64,000 nt of DNA from an uncultured cyanobacterium. Lineage in GTDB: Bacteria; Cyanobacteriota; Cyanobacteriia; PCC-6307; Cyanobiaceae. Within the stretch, counting starts at the first letter, position 1, and each line of letters begins with the position of its first letter. Where the stretch lies: contig CAIJRN010000061.1 of the NCBI GenBank assembly GCA_903823115.1, positions 1-64,000 of the forward strand. The letters run 5' to 3'. The notes under the pieces were generated by a model that saw only the letters and a program-made list of their open reading frames with translations, was not told the origin of the DNA and did not search any database. A program made the position numbers and the translations under genes. This document shows, piece after piece, positions 33,908 to 43,096 of the stretch.

Positions 33908-35218
33908 ATGGCTCCAGTGACCTCCCCCATCCTGCATGCCTCTCCCCAGCAGCGACGACGCACCCGTGCGGCATTGACCTGGGCGGATCTGCTGGAAACC
34001 ATTGGCCTGGCCTGGTCGTCCCTGGTGTCCAACCGTTTGCGCTCAGCTCTGACGATGCTGGGGGTGATCATCGGCATCGGAGCTGTGATCACGATGGTGA
34101 CGATCGGTCGCGGGGCCCAGAGCCAGACCGAACAGCAGCTCAAATCCCTGGGCTCCAACCTGATCTTTGTGCAGAGCGGCGTTGCAGCCACCAACAGCCC
34201 AGCCTCCCAGGGGGCGGGTTCGGCCACCACGTTGGTCTGGGATGACGCCAAGGCGATTGCCCATGCCGCCTCCTCGGTCGCCCACGTCGCTCCCGTGCTC
34301 AACCTCCGCTCCCAGGTGGTGCTGGGGGAACTGAACACCAGCACGATGGTGGTGGGCACCACTCCGGAATATCAACCGGTTCGCGACTTTCTGCCCCTGA
34401 CCGGTCGCTTCTTCAACCAGGCCGAACTGGACAGGGCAGATCGGGTGGCACTGCTGGGGCAGACGGTGGTGGACAGCCTTGGCCTCACCCCGTCCAGTGC
34501 CCTGGAGCGGACAATCCGCATCCGCGGAGAGGCCTTCACGGTGATTGGCACCCTGGAGTTCAAGGGGGTCAATTCCTTTCGAGACCAGGACGACCAGGTG
34601 TTGGTTCCACTGACCACGATGGCCAGCCGCATTGTTGGCGTGAACGCGATCTCCGGCATTTCACTCGACAGCATTTCGGTATCAGCCACCAGGTCTTCGG
34701 AGATGGAAGCGGCCCAGTACCAGATCACTAACTTGCTGCGGCTGCGCCATAAAACGATGTTTCCGCGTCAAGACGACTTCGTGATCAGGAATCAGGCAGA
34801 TCTGGTGAGTGCCTCCAACTCTGTTGCCAATATCTTCACCTCCCTGCTCGGGGGATCGGCGGCCATCTCCCTGATTGTCGGTGGAATCGGCATTATGAAC
34901 ATCATGCTGGTTTCGGTCAGCGAGCGGACGCGGGAGATCGGTATTCGGCGTGCCATCGGTGCCCGCTCCAGCGACATCCTTCGGCAGTTCCTGATCGAGG
35001 CGGTGGTGCTCTCCCTGTTCGGTGGAGTGCTGGGAACAGGCTTGGGAGTGGTGGCGTCACTGATCATCAATGCGATCTTCGGCTGGCGGGCGGGTGTGGC
35101 AGTGGATGCCGTCGTGCTCTCGCTTGGCTTCGCTCTGGCCATCGGTGTGTTCTTTGGGGCCTATCCCGCCAACAAGGCGGCCCACCTGGATCCGATTGCT
35201 GCCCTCAGGAGCGATTAG
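33908..35218 (+). CDS. MacB-type ABC transporter permease
   Basis: A 436-residue protein. It has one N-terminal helix (SALTMLGVIIGIGAVITMVTIG, the MacB_PCD start), a large extracytoplasmic domain (about residues 70-300), then three C-terminal helices of the FtsX fold, including ISLIVGGIGIMNIMLVSVSERTREIGIRRAIGA (split here as two parts of one motif region). The architecture is that of four-helix MacB/FtsX permeases without the fused ATPase. It begins 13 bases after the adaptor gene. The substrate is unknown; macrolide or lipoprotein-like or peptide substrates occur in the family. Confidence 0.92.
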   Translation: MAPVTSPILHASPQQRRRTRAALTWADLLETIGLAWSSLVSNRLRSALTMLGVIIGIGAVITMVTIGRGAQSQTEQQLKSLGSNLIFVQSGVAATNSPASQGAGSATTLVWDDAKAIAHAASSVAHVAPVLNLRSQVVLGELNTSTMVVGTTPEYQPVRDFLPLTGRFFNQAELDRADRVALLGQTVVDSLGLTPSSALERTIRIRGEAFTVIGTLEFKGVNSFRDQDDQVLVPLTTMASRIVGVNAISGISLDSISVSATRSSEMEAAQYQITNLLRLRHKTMFPRQDDFVIRNQADLVSASNSVANIFTSLLGGSAAISLIVGGIGIMNIMLVSVSERTREIGIRRAIGARSSDILRQFLIEAVVLSLFGGVLGTGLGVVASLIINAIFGWRAGVAVDAVVLSLGFALAIGVFFGAYPANKAAHLDPIAALRSD

Positions 35219-35221
35219 ACG

Positions 35222-35887
35222 ATGATCCAGCTGGTGGGTATCAACAAGACCTATGCGATGGGGGAGATGCTGCTGCCGATCCTGAGGGACATCGATCTCA
35301 CAATCATTCGGGGGGAGTACACCGCGATCATGGGGGCATCGGGGTCGGGTAAATCCAGCCTCATGAACATCATCGGCTGCCTGGAGCGTCCGAGTAGCGG
35401 CAAATACTATTTTGATGCTCGTGATATAACCACTCTTAATGACAATCAGCTGACTGATATTCGCAATTTCCGCATCGGCTTTGTCTTCCAGCAGTTCAAT
35501 CTGCTCTCGCGACTTACCGCTATTGAGAACGTCATGCTGCCCATGGTCTACGCCGGTTACTCACGGCTTGAGCGGCGGCAACGGGCCGAGGCGGTGCTGG
35601 TGCAGGTCGGCCTGGGTGATCGTCTGGTAAACCGACCCAATCAGCTCTCCGGGGGCCAGCAACAACGGGTGGCGATTGCCCGCGCTCTGGTCAACCAGCC
35701 GGATGTTCTTCTGGCCGATGAGCCCACCGGTGCCCTGGATTCACACACTGGCGCTGCGGTGATGGATCAACTGAATGAGTTGCACGATCGGGGACTGACC
35801 ATCGTTCTGGTCACCCATGACGCCCAGGTGGCTGGTCGCGCCGAGCGCATCGTCAGTCTTCACGACGGCCGGATCGTGGCGCCTTGA
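35222..35887 (+). CDS. MacB/LolD-type ABC transporter ATPase
   Basis: A 221-residue cytoplasmic ATPase. Walker A is [13 protein letters not shown], the Q-loop is FVFQQFNLL, the signature is [15 protein letters not shown], Walker B is [12 protein letters not shown], and the H-loop is VLVTHD. It belongs to the LolD/MacB subfamily. It starts 3 bases after the permease stop, so adaptor-permease-ATPase is one operon. The stretch 35400-35520 is more AT-rich than the rest. Confidence 0.94.
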   Translation: MIQLVGINKTYAMGEMLLPILRDIDLTIIRGEYTAIMGASGSGKSSLMNIIGCLERPSSGKYYFDARDITTLNDNQLTDIRNFRIGFVFQQFNLLSRLTAIENVMLPMVYAGYSRLERRQRAEAVLVQVGLGDRLVNRPNQLSGGQQQRVAIARALVNQPDVLLADEPTGALDSHTGAAVMDQLNELHDRGLTIVLVTHDAQVAGRAERIVSLHDGRIVAP

Positions 35888-36230
35888 ACGGCTGGCGAGC
35901 CGAATACTCAGCGCGTTTTGTGCACTCTCCGGTTGCCGTCGATGCCGTCATGGTGCATCGCATCTGCGGCCGGCCAGCAGCGCTCTGCCACCGGTGAGTT
36001 GTGGGTTGATTTAGCAACCTGAGTGTGATGCCGGTGCAATGTCTCTCGGCCTCGAGACTCGGTTGCAACAGGCTGGGACTGGAAGGTGTGAATGGAGCTG
36101 GCTTCATGCTTGACTTCACAATCAACCCAGGTCGCCTGAGGACGCTCCATTCACCCTGGGCTGGATGTCGGCGTCCATCTGGTCCGTCTGCAGCGTGAGC
36201 GAAACGCAGTCTTGAACTCCGTGGAACCTG
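35888..36230. other. Intergenic region with a long inverted repeat
   Basis: No gene is supported here. The only open frames are short and His/Arg-rich. It holds GTGAATGGAG (36088-36097) and its exact reverse complement CTCCATTCAC (36145-36154), with 47 bases between. With one bulged base the arms extend by about three more pairs. It may be a transcript-ending structure for the exporter operon or a remnant of a small mobile repeat. Confidence 0.5.
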
Positions 36231-37028
36231 ATGGCCATGACCAGTGAACCGATCCGCTTCACCGATGGGGCCGGTTACGACCGCTTCATGGGAGTCTGGA
36301 GCCGACTCGCCGGCCAGCAATTTCTCGACTGGATCGCCCCGAAGCAGGGCCAGCGTTGGCTGGACGTGGGCTGTGGCAATGGTGCCTTCACGCAACTGAT
36401 CGTTAACAACAGTGAACCGTCCTCGCTCGTCGGCATCGATCCGTCTGAAGCGCAACTTGCCTTCGCGCGCAAGCATCCACTCCTGCAGAGTGTGGACTTT
36501 GTGAATGCCGACGCCATGGCCCTGCCGTTCGCAGACGACGCCTTTGATCTGGCAGTCATGCCGTTGGTGATCTTCTTCGTACCTGAACCGGCGCAAGGTG
36601 TGGCAGAAATGGTGCGTGTTGTTGTCCCGGGTGGAACAGTGGCCGCCTATGCCTGGGACATGGAGGGTGGGGGCTTCCCCTATCAGAGCGTGAATGAAAC
36701 CTTGAGCGCCGTCGGCCGGCCAGCTCCGATGCCACCCAGTCCCGAGTGCTCCCGGATTGAGGCGCTGTCGGATCTCTGGACCATCGCCGGCTTGGAGGAC
36801 ATCCAGACCACAGCGATTGACGTGGAACGCACCTTTGCGGACTTTGACGAGGTCTGGAACACCGTCCTCGGAGGACCGAGCGCTGGTCAGGCCCTTGCGG
36901 CCATGGCCGTGGAGGAAGTCTCCCGATTCCGTGAGTTGCTGCGAGACCGCCTGCAGCCGGGCGGCAGTGGACGGGTCAGCCTGTCAGGGCGGGCCCATGC
37001 CATCCGAGGCACGGTGCCAGGCCGGTGA
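36231..37028 (+). CDS. Class I SAM-dependent methyltransferase
   Basis: A 265-residue soluble methyltransferase. Motif I is WLDVGCGNGAFT, motif II is the acidic end of LVGIDPSEAQL, motif III is NADAMALPFADDAFDLAV, and motif post-III is MVRVVVPGGTVAAYAWD, as in the ubiE/Methyltransf_11 family. The substrate is unknown. The two ATGs at 36231 and 36237 are equally possible starts. It stands alone, downstream of the MacAB-type operon by 343 bases. Confidence 0.88.
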   Translation: MAMTSEPIRFTDGAGYDRFMGVWSRLAGQQFLDWIAPKQGQRWLDVGCGNGAFTQLIVNNSEPSSLVGIDPSEAQLAFARKHPLLQSVDFVNADAMALPFADDAFDLAVMPLVIFFVPEPAQGVAEMVRVVVPGGTVAAYAWDMEGGGFPYQSVNETLSAVGRPAPMPPSPECSRIEALSDLWTIAGLEDIQTTAIDVERTFADFDEVWNTVLGGPSAGQALAAMAVEEVSRFRELLRDRLQPGGSGRVSLSGRAHAIRGTVPGR

Positions 37029-37171
37029 TGCACGCGCTGATGGATCGCTCGTCCAGCCAGCGATGACGTGGAACTGCGTGGATTTTGAGTGTTTCTACTC
37101 ATTTCAGCGGCACTGGTTCGGTTGATCGATGGCTGTTCGGGCAAGGTGGTGCGGCTCCGCTGAATCCATCG

Positions 37172-37561
37172 ATGGCCGAAGCTCCTTATCTCGTTGCCTT
37201 GGCCCTGGTGGAGTTCTCCGGTAAGCGGGCTCTGCCGCTGACCGGCAAATCGCAGTCAGCCGCAGCTGCCGATGCTGCTGATCCCGGTGATGACGGTCGC
37301 ACCCTGGCTCTGGAACTCTTGCTGCGGTTGTGGCAACGCAGCGACGAGGGGCCCCTGAAACGGGCCGCTGGGGAGGCCAGCCTGCTGCTGGTTGAACTGC
37401 CGCTGGAGCTGATGAGCGAACAGCTGCCTCTGCTCAAGGCGAACTGGGTTGGCGGTGCTGACACGGAGACTTTGCTCAGCAGCCTTCAGAGCCTGGCCAT
37501 CAGGGCCTGGAGGATCACGATCACCAAGTACGAGCCGGTCAGCTTCATCGCCTGGCCCTGA
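37172..37561 (+). CDS. Hypothetical protein, unknown family
   Basis: A 129-residue ORF starting MAEAPYLVALALVEFSGKRA. The composition is Leu/Ala/Glu-rich and probably helical (ALELLLRLWQRSDEGPLKRAAGEAS within). There is no signal peptide and no catalytic motif. It has G/C-rich third positions like its neighbours. The C-terminus AWRITITKYEPVSFIAWP is more hydrophobic. The frame could extend to TTG at 37085, but that part looks non-coding. No domain is recognised. Confidence 0.5.
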   Translation: MAEAPYLVALALVEFSGKRALPLTGKSQSAAAADAADPGDDGRTLALELLLRLWQRSDEGPLKRAAGEASLLLVELPLELMSEQLPLLKANWVGGADTETLLSSLQSLAIRAWRITITKYEPVSFIAWP

Positions 37562-38048
37562 GGCCTCCGGTGTCCAACCCCATCCGGGGAGAGTCAAAAG
37601 GCAGGCACCATTGATCACTTTTTACTTGATAGTGTGATTTGCAATGTGTCGCTAATCGTCATCAGCTTGGGGTATGGATGTCGGGTCGTGGTTGAAAGTC
37701 TAGGGCAGATTGTGATCCCGACTTCAATCAGATAGCAGGCTTTTGTCCTGGGGACATTGGTTGGTCTGTCTGTATTTCCATCCTCACCTCCGATTGCGCG
37801 ATCCAGTGCCAGGCTGAATCAGCCACCTATTGACTCCAGGGAATGGGCCGCACCGTACGCTCAATTGTTGAAGGATGGCGCTGTCTTGGATGTATTGCTG
37901 CTTGGAAAATGTACCCAAGTTGCATCAATGATCTGCCCATTCCAGGCTTCTGAGCCCATCGAGTGCAGAGAGACCGCATCAACATTTTGAATAGCTCTAC
38001 ATACCGCCTGGGTCTGTGCTCCCGGCCTTCGCAAGGTTGGCTGCCGCT
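37562..38048. other. AT-rich gap without a supported gene
   Basis: This 487-base stretch is clearly poorer in G+C than the window average (for example TTGATCACTTTTTACTTGAT near 37611-37630). It holds only short frames on both strands, with no domain, SD or start context. It may be the remains of a decayed gene or transferred DNA. No transposase motif or terminal repeats were seen. Confidence 0.45.
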
Positions 38049-38657
38049 TCAGTACTGGGTTGAGCTCACCGGTTTCAGTTGCCACATCGCTTCACCCGGG
38101 ACGAGCTTGTAACTCACCTGGCGGGTGCCACCGCGGGGACGGGCATTGCTGTCGCCGGGGAGATAGATCGGGAAACGGCGCACCAGGTTGGTCTCGACGA
38201 CAGCGAACTTGTCATGGCCGCGGTAGCCGCTGGAGTCACGGGAGCTCATCGCCCCCAGATGGATCGGAAGCAGCGATCCACGGCGGCTGACGCTCCAGGC
38301 CCAGACCGAGCCGTAGCTGCCGCTGCCGGCACTCTGGCCATAGATGAACAGCTCGGGAAGACCATCGCCGTTGAGGTCCTCCACCTCAGCGCCCACCACC
38401 GTGCTGTCCAACTTCTGCTCCTCCAGCGCCAGGGTTTTGCCATCACGCTCGGCCCGCACCGTCAGTTGCTGGGTGGAGCCCTCGCCCGTGGCCGTGACCT
38501 TGAAGGTCACACCCTGGAGCTTCAGGGTCTGCTGGTAAGGAGTGGCCAGAGCTGGCGACACCGGGGCCAGCAGGCAGCCAAAGCTGGCCAGGAGGGCGCC
38601 AATGGCACGACGCAGGAGGAGGTGTGACACCGACAGGAGGGTCTGTAAGACCTGCAT
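38049..38657 (-). CDS. PliI-like periplasmic lysozyme inhibitor family protein
   Basis: A 202-residue exported protein with a signal peptide (LLLRRAIGALLASFGCLLAPVSPALA). The mature part has the PliI pattern: GAEVEDLNGDGLPELFIYGQ, then SAGSGSYGSVWAW, SGYRGHDKFAV and RRFPIYLPGDSN. DLNGDG is calcium-loop-like. Characterised PliI proteins block invertebrate-type lysozymes, so a defence role against grazers is an inference. The ATG at 38657 directly precedes the signal peptide. The frame extends upstream through the tRNA gene, which is an artefact. Confidence 0.72.
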   Translation of the reverse strand: MQVLQTLLSVSHLLLRRAIGALLASFGCLLAPVSPALATPYQQTLKLQGVTFKVTATGEGSTQQLTVRAERDGKTLALEEQKLDSTVVGAEVEDLNGDGLPELFIYGQSAGSGSYGSVWAWSVSRRGSLLPIHLGAMSSRDSSGYRGHDKFAVVETNLVRRFPIYLPGDSNARPRGGTRQVSYKLVPGEAMWQLKPVSSTQY

Positions 38658-38983
38658 CCTGGCGGGTGATGGGCGCCGGCGCCACTGGGCGATGGCCATG
38701 CCTGGAGCCACTGCTGGCGAAGCAAGGACACAACCGCCAACTGCTGGCTGCGATACGCGGGGCTCGCACTTGTGAAGCGTGCCGGCTTCGTTGCTCTCGA
38801 CGGTGGGCTGACAGAGCCTTCTGTCTGCGTCGGCATCGGAGCAGGCAAGGGCATAGGCGTCTGATGGCAACCAGGGTTCTTGCGGCAGCGGCAATGGCCA
38901 GCCGTCTGATCCAGTGATCGCCGCGCAGCGGGCCGCTCGAAGGCCCGCCTGACATCTAAAGTCTCTGCGGGCAGCTTGCCCAG
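38658..38983. promoter_or_regulatory. Divergent upstream region of the PliI-like gene and tRNA-Thr
   Basis: This is 326 bases of high-GC DNA with no supported ORF. It must contain the promoter of the lysozyme-inhibitor-like gene (minus) and of tRNA-Thr (plus). A TCTAAAGT stretch at about 38955-38962, some 22 bases before the tRNA, is the best -10-like candidate. Nothing else is evident. Confidence 0.35.
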
Positions 38984-39055
38984 GCCGGCTTAGCTCAGTG
39001 GTAGAGCAGCGCTTTTGTAAAGCGAAGGTCATCGGTTCAAATCCGTTAGCCGGCT
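38984..39055 (+). tRNA. tRNA-Thr (anticodon UGU)
   Basis: A 72-base cloverleaf with no encoded CCA. The acceptor arm GCCGGCT/AGCCGGC pairs fully, the D arm GCTC/GAGC is perfect, and the anticodon loop TTTGTAA carries TGT. The T loop is TTCAAAT. Two mismatches are visible: G27 opposite A43 at the base of the anticodon stem, and T50 opposite T64 in the T stem (ATCGG/CCGTT). It decodes ACN codons, mainly ACA. It stands alone on the plus strand. Confidence 0.93.
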
Positions 39056-39099
39056 TCCAGGACCACCACCATCCCCCCCTTGGCCGTGGCGAGCGACGC

Positions 39100-39765
39100 T
39101 CACCAGGGCAACACCTGACCGTTGGCGTGCCAGAACGTGCCCGTGGTCGCCATGGTCAGGGCGTCGATGCGCTTGAGCAGATCCCGCACCGCCGCAGAGG
39201 CGCTGATGCCGCGGGAATGGAAGCCCGTCATGCGGGTGCTCACCAGGCCAGGATGGAGTACGGCCACGGCAATGCCACGGGGTTGCAGGTCAAGAGCCAG
39301 GGATTTGCCAGCCATGCAGAGCGCCACTTTTGACATTCGATAGCCATAGGAACCGCCAGAGCTGTTGTCTTCGATCGAGCCCATGCGGCTGGTCATCAGC
39401 ACCACCTTGGCGCCCGGATGCAGATTCGGCAGCAGGGCCCGGGTGAGGCGCAGGGGCCCGATGGCGTTCACCTCAAACTGACGGCGCACACTCTCGATGT
39501 CGAGCTCATCCAGGTTTGTCGTCTCAAGGATGCCGGCATTGTTGATCAGGACATCGACCGCCAGGCCGTCCAGCCGGTCCACCAGGCTGTTGATGGCCTC
39601 GTCGCTGGTGATGTCGACCCCTGCTTCGATTCGCACCCCCAGCTGTTTCAGGGGCTGCGATGGCGTGCGGCACACGGCCACCACCGCCTCGCCCCGCTCC
39701 TGCAACTGGCGGCAATAGTCGTAGCCGATGCCGCGGTTGGCACCGGTGATCAGATAAGTCGCCAT
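39100..39765 (-). CDS. Short-chain dehydrogenase/reductase
   Basis: A 221-residue classical SDR. The cofactor motif is LITGANRGIGYD, NNAG is in VLINNAGIL, and the catalytic triad appears as S in VLMTSRMGS with YGYRMSK. It has VLHPGLVSTRMTG after the active site. It resembles the C-factor/sniffer-like short SDRs. The substrate is unknown. It is convergent with tRNA-Thr and about 130 bases downstream of glnN on the same strand. Confidence 0.92.
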   Translation of the reverse strand: MATYLITGANRGIGYDYCRQLQERGEAVVAVCRTPSQPLKQLGVRIEAGVDITSDEAINSLVDRLDGLAVDVLINNAGILETTNLDELDIESVRRQFEVNAIGPLRLTRALLPNLHPGAKVVLMTSRMGSIEDNSSGGSYGYRMSKVALCMAGKSLALDLQPRGIAVAVLHPGLVSTRMTGFHSRGISASAAVRDLLKRIDALTMATTGTFWHANGQVLPW

Positions 39766-39898
39766 CAGCAGATTGGGGGGTACTGACCACCAAACTGGGT
39801 CGATCCGTCAGTTTGAAGGCCATCAGCGCCAGATGGCCATCGGACTCAGCCTCACCGTGAAGGCCGATCGATGACGCGCCATGGCCTGGAGCCACGCA

Positions 39899-42097
39899 TC
39901 AACGAATGAACAACATCTCCTGATACGTCGGCAGGGGCCAGAGGTTGTCGTCGACCAGGGCCTCAAGGCCATCCACCGCCGCCCGCAGCTGATCCATCAG
40001 CGGCACGACGCAGTCGGCGCTGTAGCGCAGATGGGCGTCGGTGCCGTGGGGAGCGGCATCCAGGGCCGCCTGGAGCTCTCCGCAGACGCTGTTGAGCTGT
40101 TGGACGTAGCCGGCCACCTGCTGGGAGATTTCCGGCGATACGGGCAATCCCATCGAACTCTGCAGTTGCAGCGAGCCGGCTAGTTCGCCCAGGTAACGCA
40201 GGGCCGCTGGGTAGATCTGAGTGCGGGCAATCTGCACCGCCAACTTGGCCTCGACCTCAATGGCGAGGATGTACTGCTCAGCGCAGACCTCGAAGCGGCT
40301 TTCCAGTTCCACCGGTGTGAGCACGCCGGTGCGGGTGAACAGGTCGCGGATGTTGTCGCGCTTCAGCACCGGCAGGGCATCGGCACTGGTGCGCAGATTC
40401 TCCAGGCCCCGCTCTTCGACGGCCAGGCGATGCCACTCCTCGGAGTAGCCATTGCCGCCGAAAACGACGGCACCATGTTGGTTCATCACATCCTGCAAGA
40501 CCGCCAGGGCGCCGCTCTCCAGGGAACTGCCCGCCGCAATCCTGGTCTCCAGTTGTTCGGCCACCCAGTCCAGGGCATCAGCCAGCACGGTGTTCAGCAC
40601 CACCAGCGGACCGGCCACTGTCTGGCCGGAACCGACAGCGCGGAATTCAAAGCGGTTGCCGGTGAAGGCGAAGGGCGAGGTGCGGTTGCGATCGCCGGCA
40701 TCCTTGGGGAACTCGGGCAGGGTGTCGACACCGAAGTCCATGATGCCGCCGATGGTTGAATCGGTGAGGCGCCCTTCGCGAATCTGGTTGAAGACATCTT
40801 CCAGCTGGCTGCCCAGATAGACCGAGATGATCGCTGGAGGCGCCTCATTGGCCCCCAGGCGGTGATCGTTGCTGGCGGTGGCGATCGCTGCCCGCAACAG
40901 CGGCCCGTAGAGATGAACACCGCGGATCACGGCACCGCAGAACAACAGGAACTGCAGATTCTCGTGGGGGGTGTGGCCAGGATCGAGCAGATTTCCCTGG
41001 GTGGCGTTACCGATCGACCAATTGACGTGTTTGCCGGAGCCGTTGATACCGGCGAACGGTTTTTCGTGGAGCAGGCAGGAGAGGCCATGCTTCTTCGCCG
41101 TGCTGCGAAGAATGGTCATGGTGAGCTGCTGGTGATCGGTGGCCACGTTGGCCGCCTCGAAGAACGGGGCGATCTCGAACTGACCTGGGGCGACTTCGTT
41201 GTGGCGGGTCTTGGCGGGGATGCCCAGCTTGTACATCTGGCGCTCGACGTCCTGCATGAACACCTGCACCCGTTCCGGGATGGCGCCGAAGTAGTGATCG
41301 TCGAACTGTTGGCCCTTGGCGGAGGGGCGGCCGAACAGGGTGCGTCCAGCCAGCAGCAGATCGGAGCGAAGCGGCAGATAGGCGCTGTCGATCAGGAAGT
41401 ACTCCTGTTCGGCGCCGCAGCTGGAGTTCACCGGAGCCACATCCACTTCACCCAGCAGACGCAACAGGCGTTGGGCCTGTTTGTTGACAGCGGCGATCGA
41501 GCGCAGCAGGGGCGTCTTGTGGTCGAGGGCCTCACCGGTCCAGGAGACGAACACCGTCGGGATGCAGAGGGTGACACCGTTCGGTGTCTCCATCAGATAG
41601 GCCGGGCTGGTGACGTCCCAGGCTGTGTAGCCCCGGGCCTCGAACGTGGAGCGGATGCCGCCGTTGGGGAACGAGGAACCATCGGGTTCCCCCTGAACCA
41701 GCAACTTGCCGGTGAACTCGGCAATGGCGCTGCCATCGCCCTGGGGGGCAATGAAGCCGTCGTGCTTCTCTGCTGTGAGGTTGGTGAGCGGGTAAAAGAC
41801 GTGGGAGTAGTACAGGGCGCCCCGACCGGTGGCCCACTCCTTCATGGCCTGGGCGACCACATTGGCGACCGAGACATCGAGCTTGTTGCCCGCCTGGATG
41901 GTGCGCTGCACCGATTTGAAGATGTCCTTGGGCAGGGCCGCCTTCATGCGGTCCAGGGTGAAGACATCGCTGGCCCAGAGCTCATCGAGCTTCTGGATCG
42001 GCGCGGTGCCGATGGGCTGGCGTTGTTGAATCGTCTGCAGAGCCGCGAGGCGTTGGGGGCTGGGCACGAAGCATTCACGTCGTATCGATCCATACAA
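39899..42097 (-). CDS. glnN: Type III glutamine synthetase (GlnN)
   Basis: A 732-residue large-type GS that condenses glutamate and ammonia. Family features: the N-terminal extension, [32 protein letters not shown] (catalytic Glu region), [15 protein letters not shown] and [14 protein letters not shown] (the ammonia/glutamate loop). [20 protein letters not shown] gives the arginine and metal residues. The length is typical of GSIII. The only in-frame start near the end is TTG at 42097, with AGGAGG about 12 bases before it. In other cyanobacteria glnN responds to nitrogen limitation through NtcA, but I see no full GTA-N8-TAC site here. Confidence 0.95.
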   Translation of the reverse strand: MYGSIRRECFVPSPQRLAALQTIQQRQPIGTAPIQKLDELWASDVFTLDRMKAALPKDIFKSVQRTIQAGNKLDVSVANVVAQAMKEWATGRGALYYSHVFYPLTNLTAEKHDGFIAPQGDGSAIAEFTGKLLVQGEPDGSSFPNGGIRSTFEARGYTAWDVTSPAYLMETPNGVTLCIPTVFVSWTGEALDHKTPLLRSIAAVNKQAQRLLRLLGEVDVAPVNSSCGAEQEYFLIDSAYLPLRSDLLLAGRTLFGRPSAKGQQFDDHYFGAIPERVQVFMQDVERQMYKLGIPAKTRHNEVAPGQFEIAPFFEAANVATDHQQLTMTILRSTAKKHGLSCLLHEKPFAGINGSGKHVNWSIGNATQGNLLDPGHTPHENLQFLLFCGAVIRGVHLYGPLLRAAIATASNDHRLGANEAPPAIISVYLGSQLEDVFNQIREGRLTDSTIGGIMDFGVDTLPEFPKDAGDRNRTSPFAFTGNRFEFRAVGSGQTVAGPLVVLNTVLADALDWVAEQLETRIAAGSSLESGALAVLQDVMNQHGAVVFGGNGYSEEWHRLAVEERGLENLRTSADALPVLKRDNIRDLFTRTGVLTPVELESRFEVCAEQYILAIEVEAKLAVQIARTQIYPAALRYLGELAGSLQLQSSMGLPVSPEISQQVAGYVQQLNSVCGELQAALDAAPHGTDAHLRYSADCVVPLMDQLRAAVDGLEALVDDNLWPLPTYQEMLFIR

Positions 42098-42169
42098 GGA
42101 GCCGGAAGCCCTCCTTTGATGGCGTCATTGCTACAAAATCCGCCGGGCCTCGGCCAGGCTCCGGCCCCT

Positions 42170-42610
42170 TCAGCGCAGATAGCGGCGCACGGCAGGCCGA
42201 CACCAGTAGACCAGGATCGCCACATTGGCAATCCAGAGCAGGGCTGAGAGCACCGCCACCAGGGGTCGGTCGGCGGGGATCAGCACCAGCCTGACAATGC
42301 CGTAGGGCAGGCTGATCGCCAGGCTGATCGAGAGGGCGACAATCGCCACCACCTGGCCCCAGTGACGCCATTGCAACAGGGCAACGCTGGCGACGATGCC
42401 CACCGCTGCGCAGGGCAGCACAGCGCCGGCGCCCAGGGCGATGTGGGTGATGCGCCAGGTGGGACTGCTGAGGATCAGGGCCAGAGCCAGGGGGATCGTC
42501 AGTCCGTTGGCGATCAGGCCCAGCCAGGCCAGGGAGCGATAGCCCCTCGGTGGGATGAGCTGGGCGGGGCTGGAGAGGGAGCCAAGGCTCCGGATGCTGA
42601 TCGGCGTCAT
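42170..42610 (-). CDS. Small integral membrane protein, four helices
   Basis: A 146-residue protein with about four membrane helices (AWLGLIANGLTIPLALALIL, GAVLPCAAVGIVASVALLQW, VVAIVALSISLAISLPYGIV and LVAVLSALLWIANVAILVYW). No motif indicates function. The ATG at 42610 lies 4 bases after the stop of the upstream gene (42615), so the two are probably cotranslated. glnN starts 72 bases downstream on the same strand, so transcription may run on into it. Confidence 0.75.
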   Translation of the reverse strand: MTPISIRSLGSLSSPAQLIPPRGYRSLAWLGLIANGLTIPLALALILSSPTWRITHIALGAGAVLPCAAVGIVASVALLQWRHWGQVVAIVALSISLAISLPYGIVRLVLIPADRPLVAVLSALLWIANVAILVYWCRPAVRRYLR

Positions 42611-42614
42611 CGGT

Positions 42615-42980
42615 TCAACCTCGATCCGGCAGGGGGCCGTCCCGGTCGGAACGGAACACCAGCTCCAGGCCAGGCATGGTGTCGGCAGCCACATCCACCA
42701 GGTGGATGAAGCGTTGCAGGGTCTGGGGAGCGCCGCGTCCCATCGGTTCCCGGCTCATCAGCACCAGCTCCAGCACCGGCCCCTCGGCTTTGGCCTGTAC
42801 ATCGGCGAACAGCTGCAATCGCAGATTGTCTCCGGTGTCCCGCAGCATGGCGCTGAGGTGCGCCGGGGTGCGGTGGTCCACCTGGGCACCCAGCTGGTCC
42901 ACCAGCGCCTCCATGCCATCGATCAGATCCCGGCAGGGGATGGAGTCTCGCGGTTTGAGCACCACCAGAAAGCGGGCCAT
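42615..42980 (-). CDS. Conserved hypothetical protein, 121 residues
   Basis: A soluble alpha/beta protein starting MARFLVVLKPRDSIPCRDLI. It has alternating strands and helices (LRLQLFADVQAKAEGPVLEL and LQRFIHLVDVAADTMPGLEL), with no active-site motif that I recognise. Codon use matches its neighbours and it sits in a tight pair with the downstream membrane protein gene, so it is probably real. It is divergent from the glycosyltransferase gene. Confidence 0.65.
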   Translation of the reverse strand: MARFLVVLKPRDSIPCRDLIDGMEALVDQLGAQVDHRTPAHLSAMLRDTGDNLRLQLFADVQAKAEGPVLELVLMSREPMGRGAPQTLQRFIHLVDVAADTMPGLELVFRSDRDGPLPDRG

Positions 42981-43096
42981 GACATCGGTGTCAACGCTCC
43001 CATCCTGCTGTGCCGTGGTCCCGCTGTCGCCGATTCCTCTGCGGCAGGGAACTGGCGCCGGATTGCAGTAGAGAAGCATTTGCTGGAGTGCCGCGG

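Noticed and set aside
35908-36150. An 80-codon minus-strand frame in the gap after the exporter operon
   Set aside because: No SD, no domain and mixed composition. The region is better described by its inverted repeat.
37757-38085. Short opposing frames in the AT-rich gap that could be a transposase remnant
   Set aside because: No DDE or HTH pattern, no terminal inverted repeats and no target duplication were seen, so a mobile element is not supported.
38658-39032. Upstream extension of the lysozyme-inhibitor-like frame to 327 codons
   Set aside because: The extension passes through the tRNA-Thr gene, and the signal peptide begins right at the ATG at 38657.
42098-42169. A possible NtcA site upstream of glnN
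   Set aside because: GTAGCAATGACGCC has the GTA half but lacks TAC at the required spacing, so no site is claimed.
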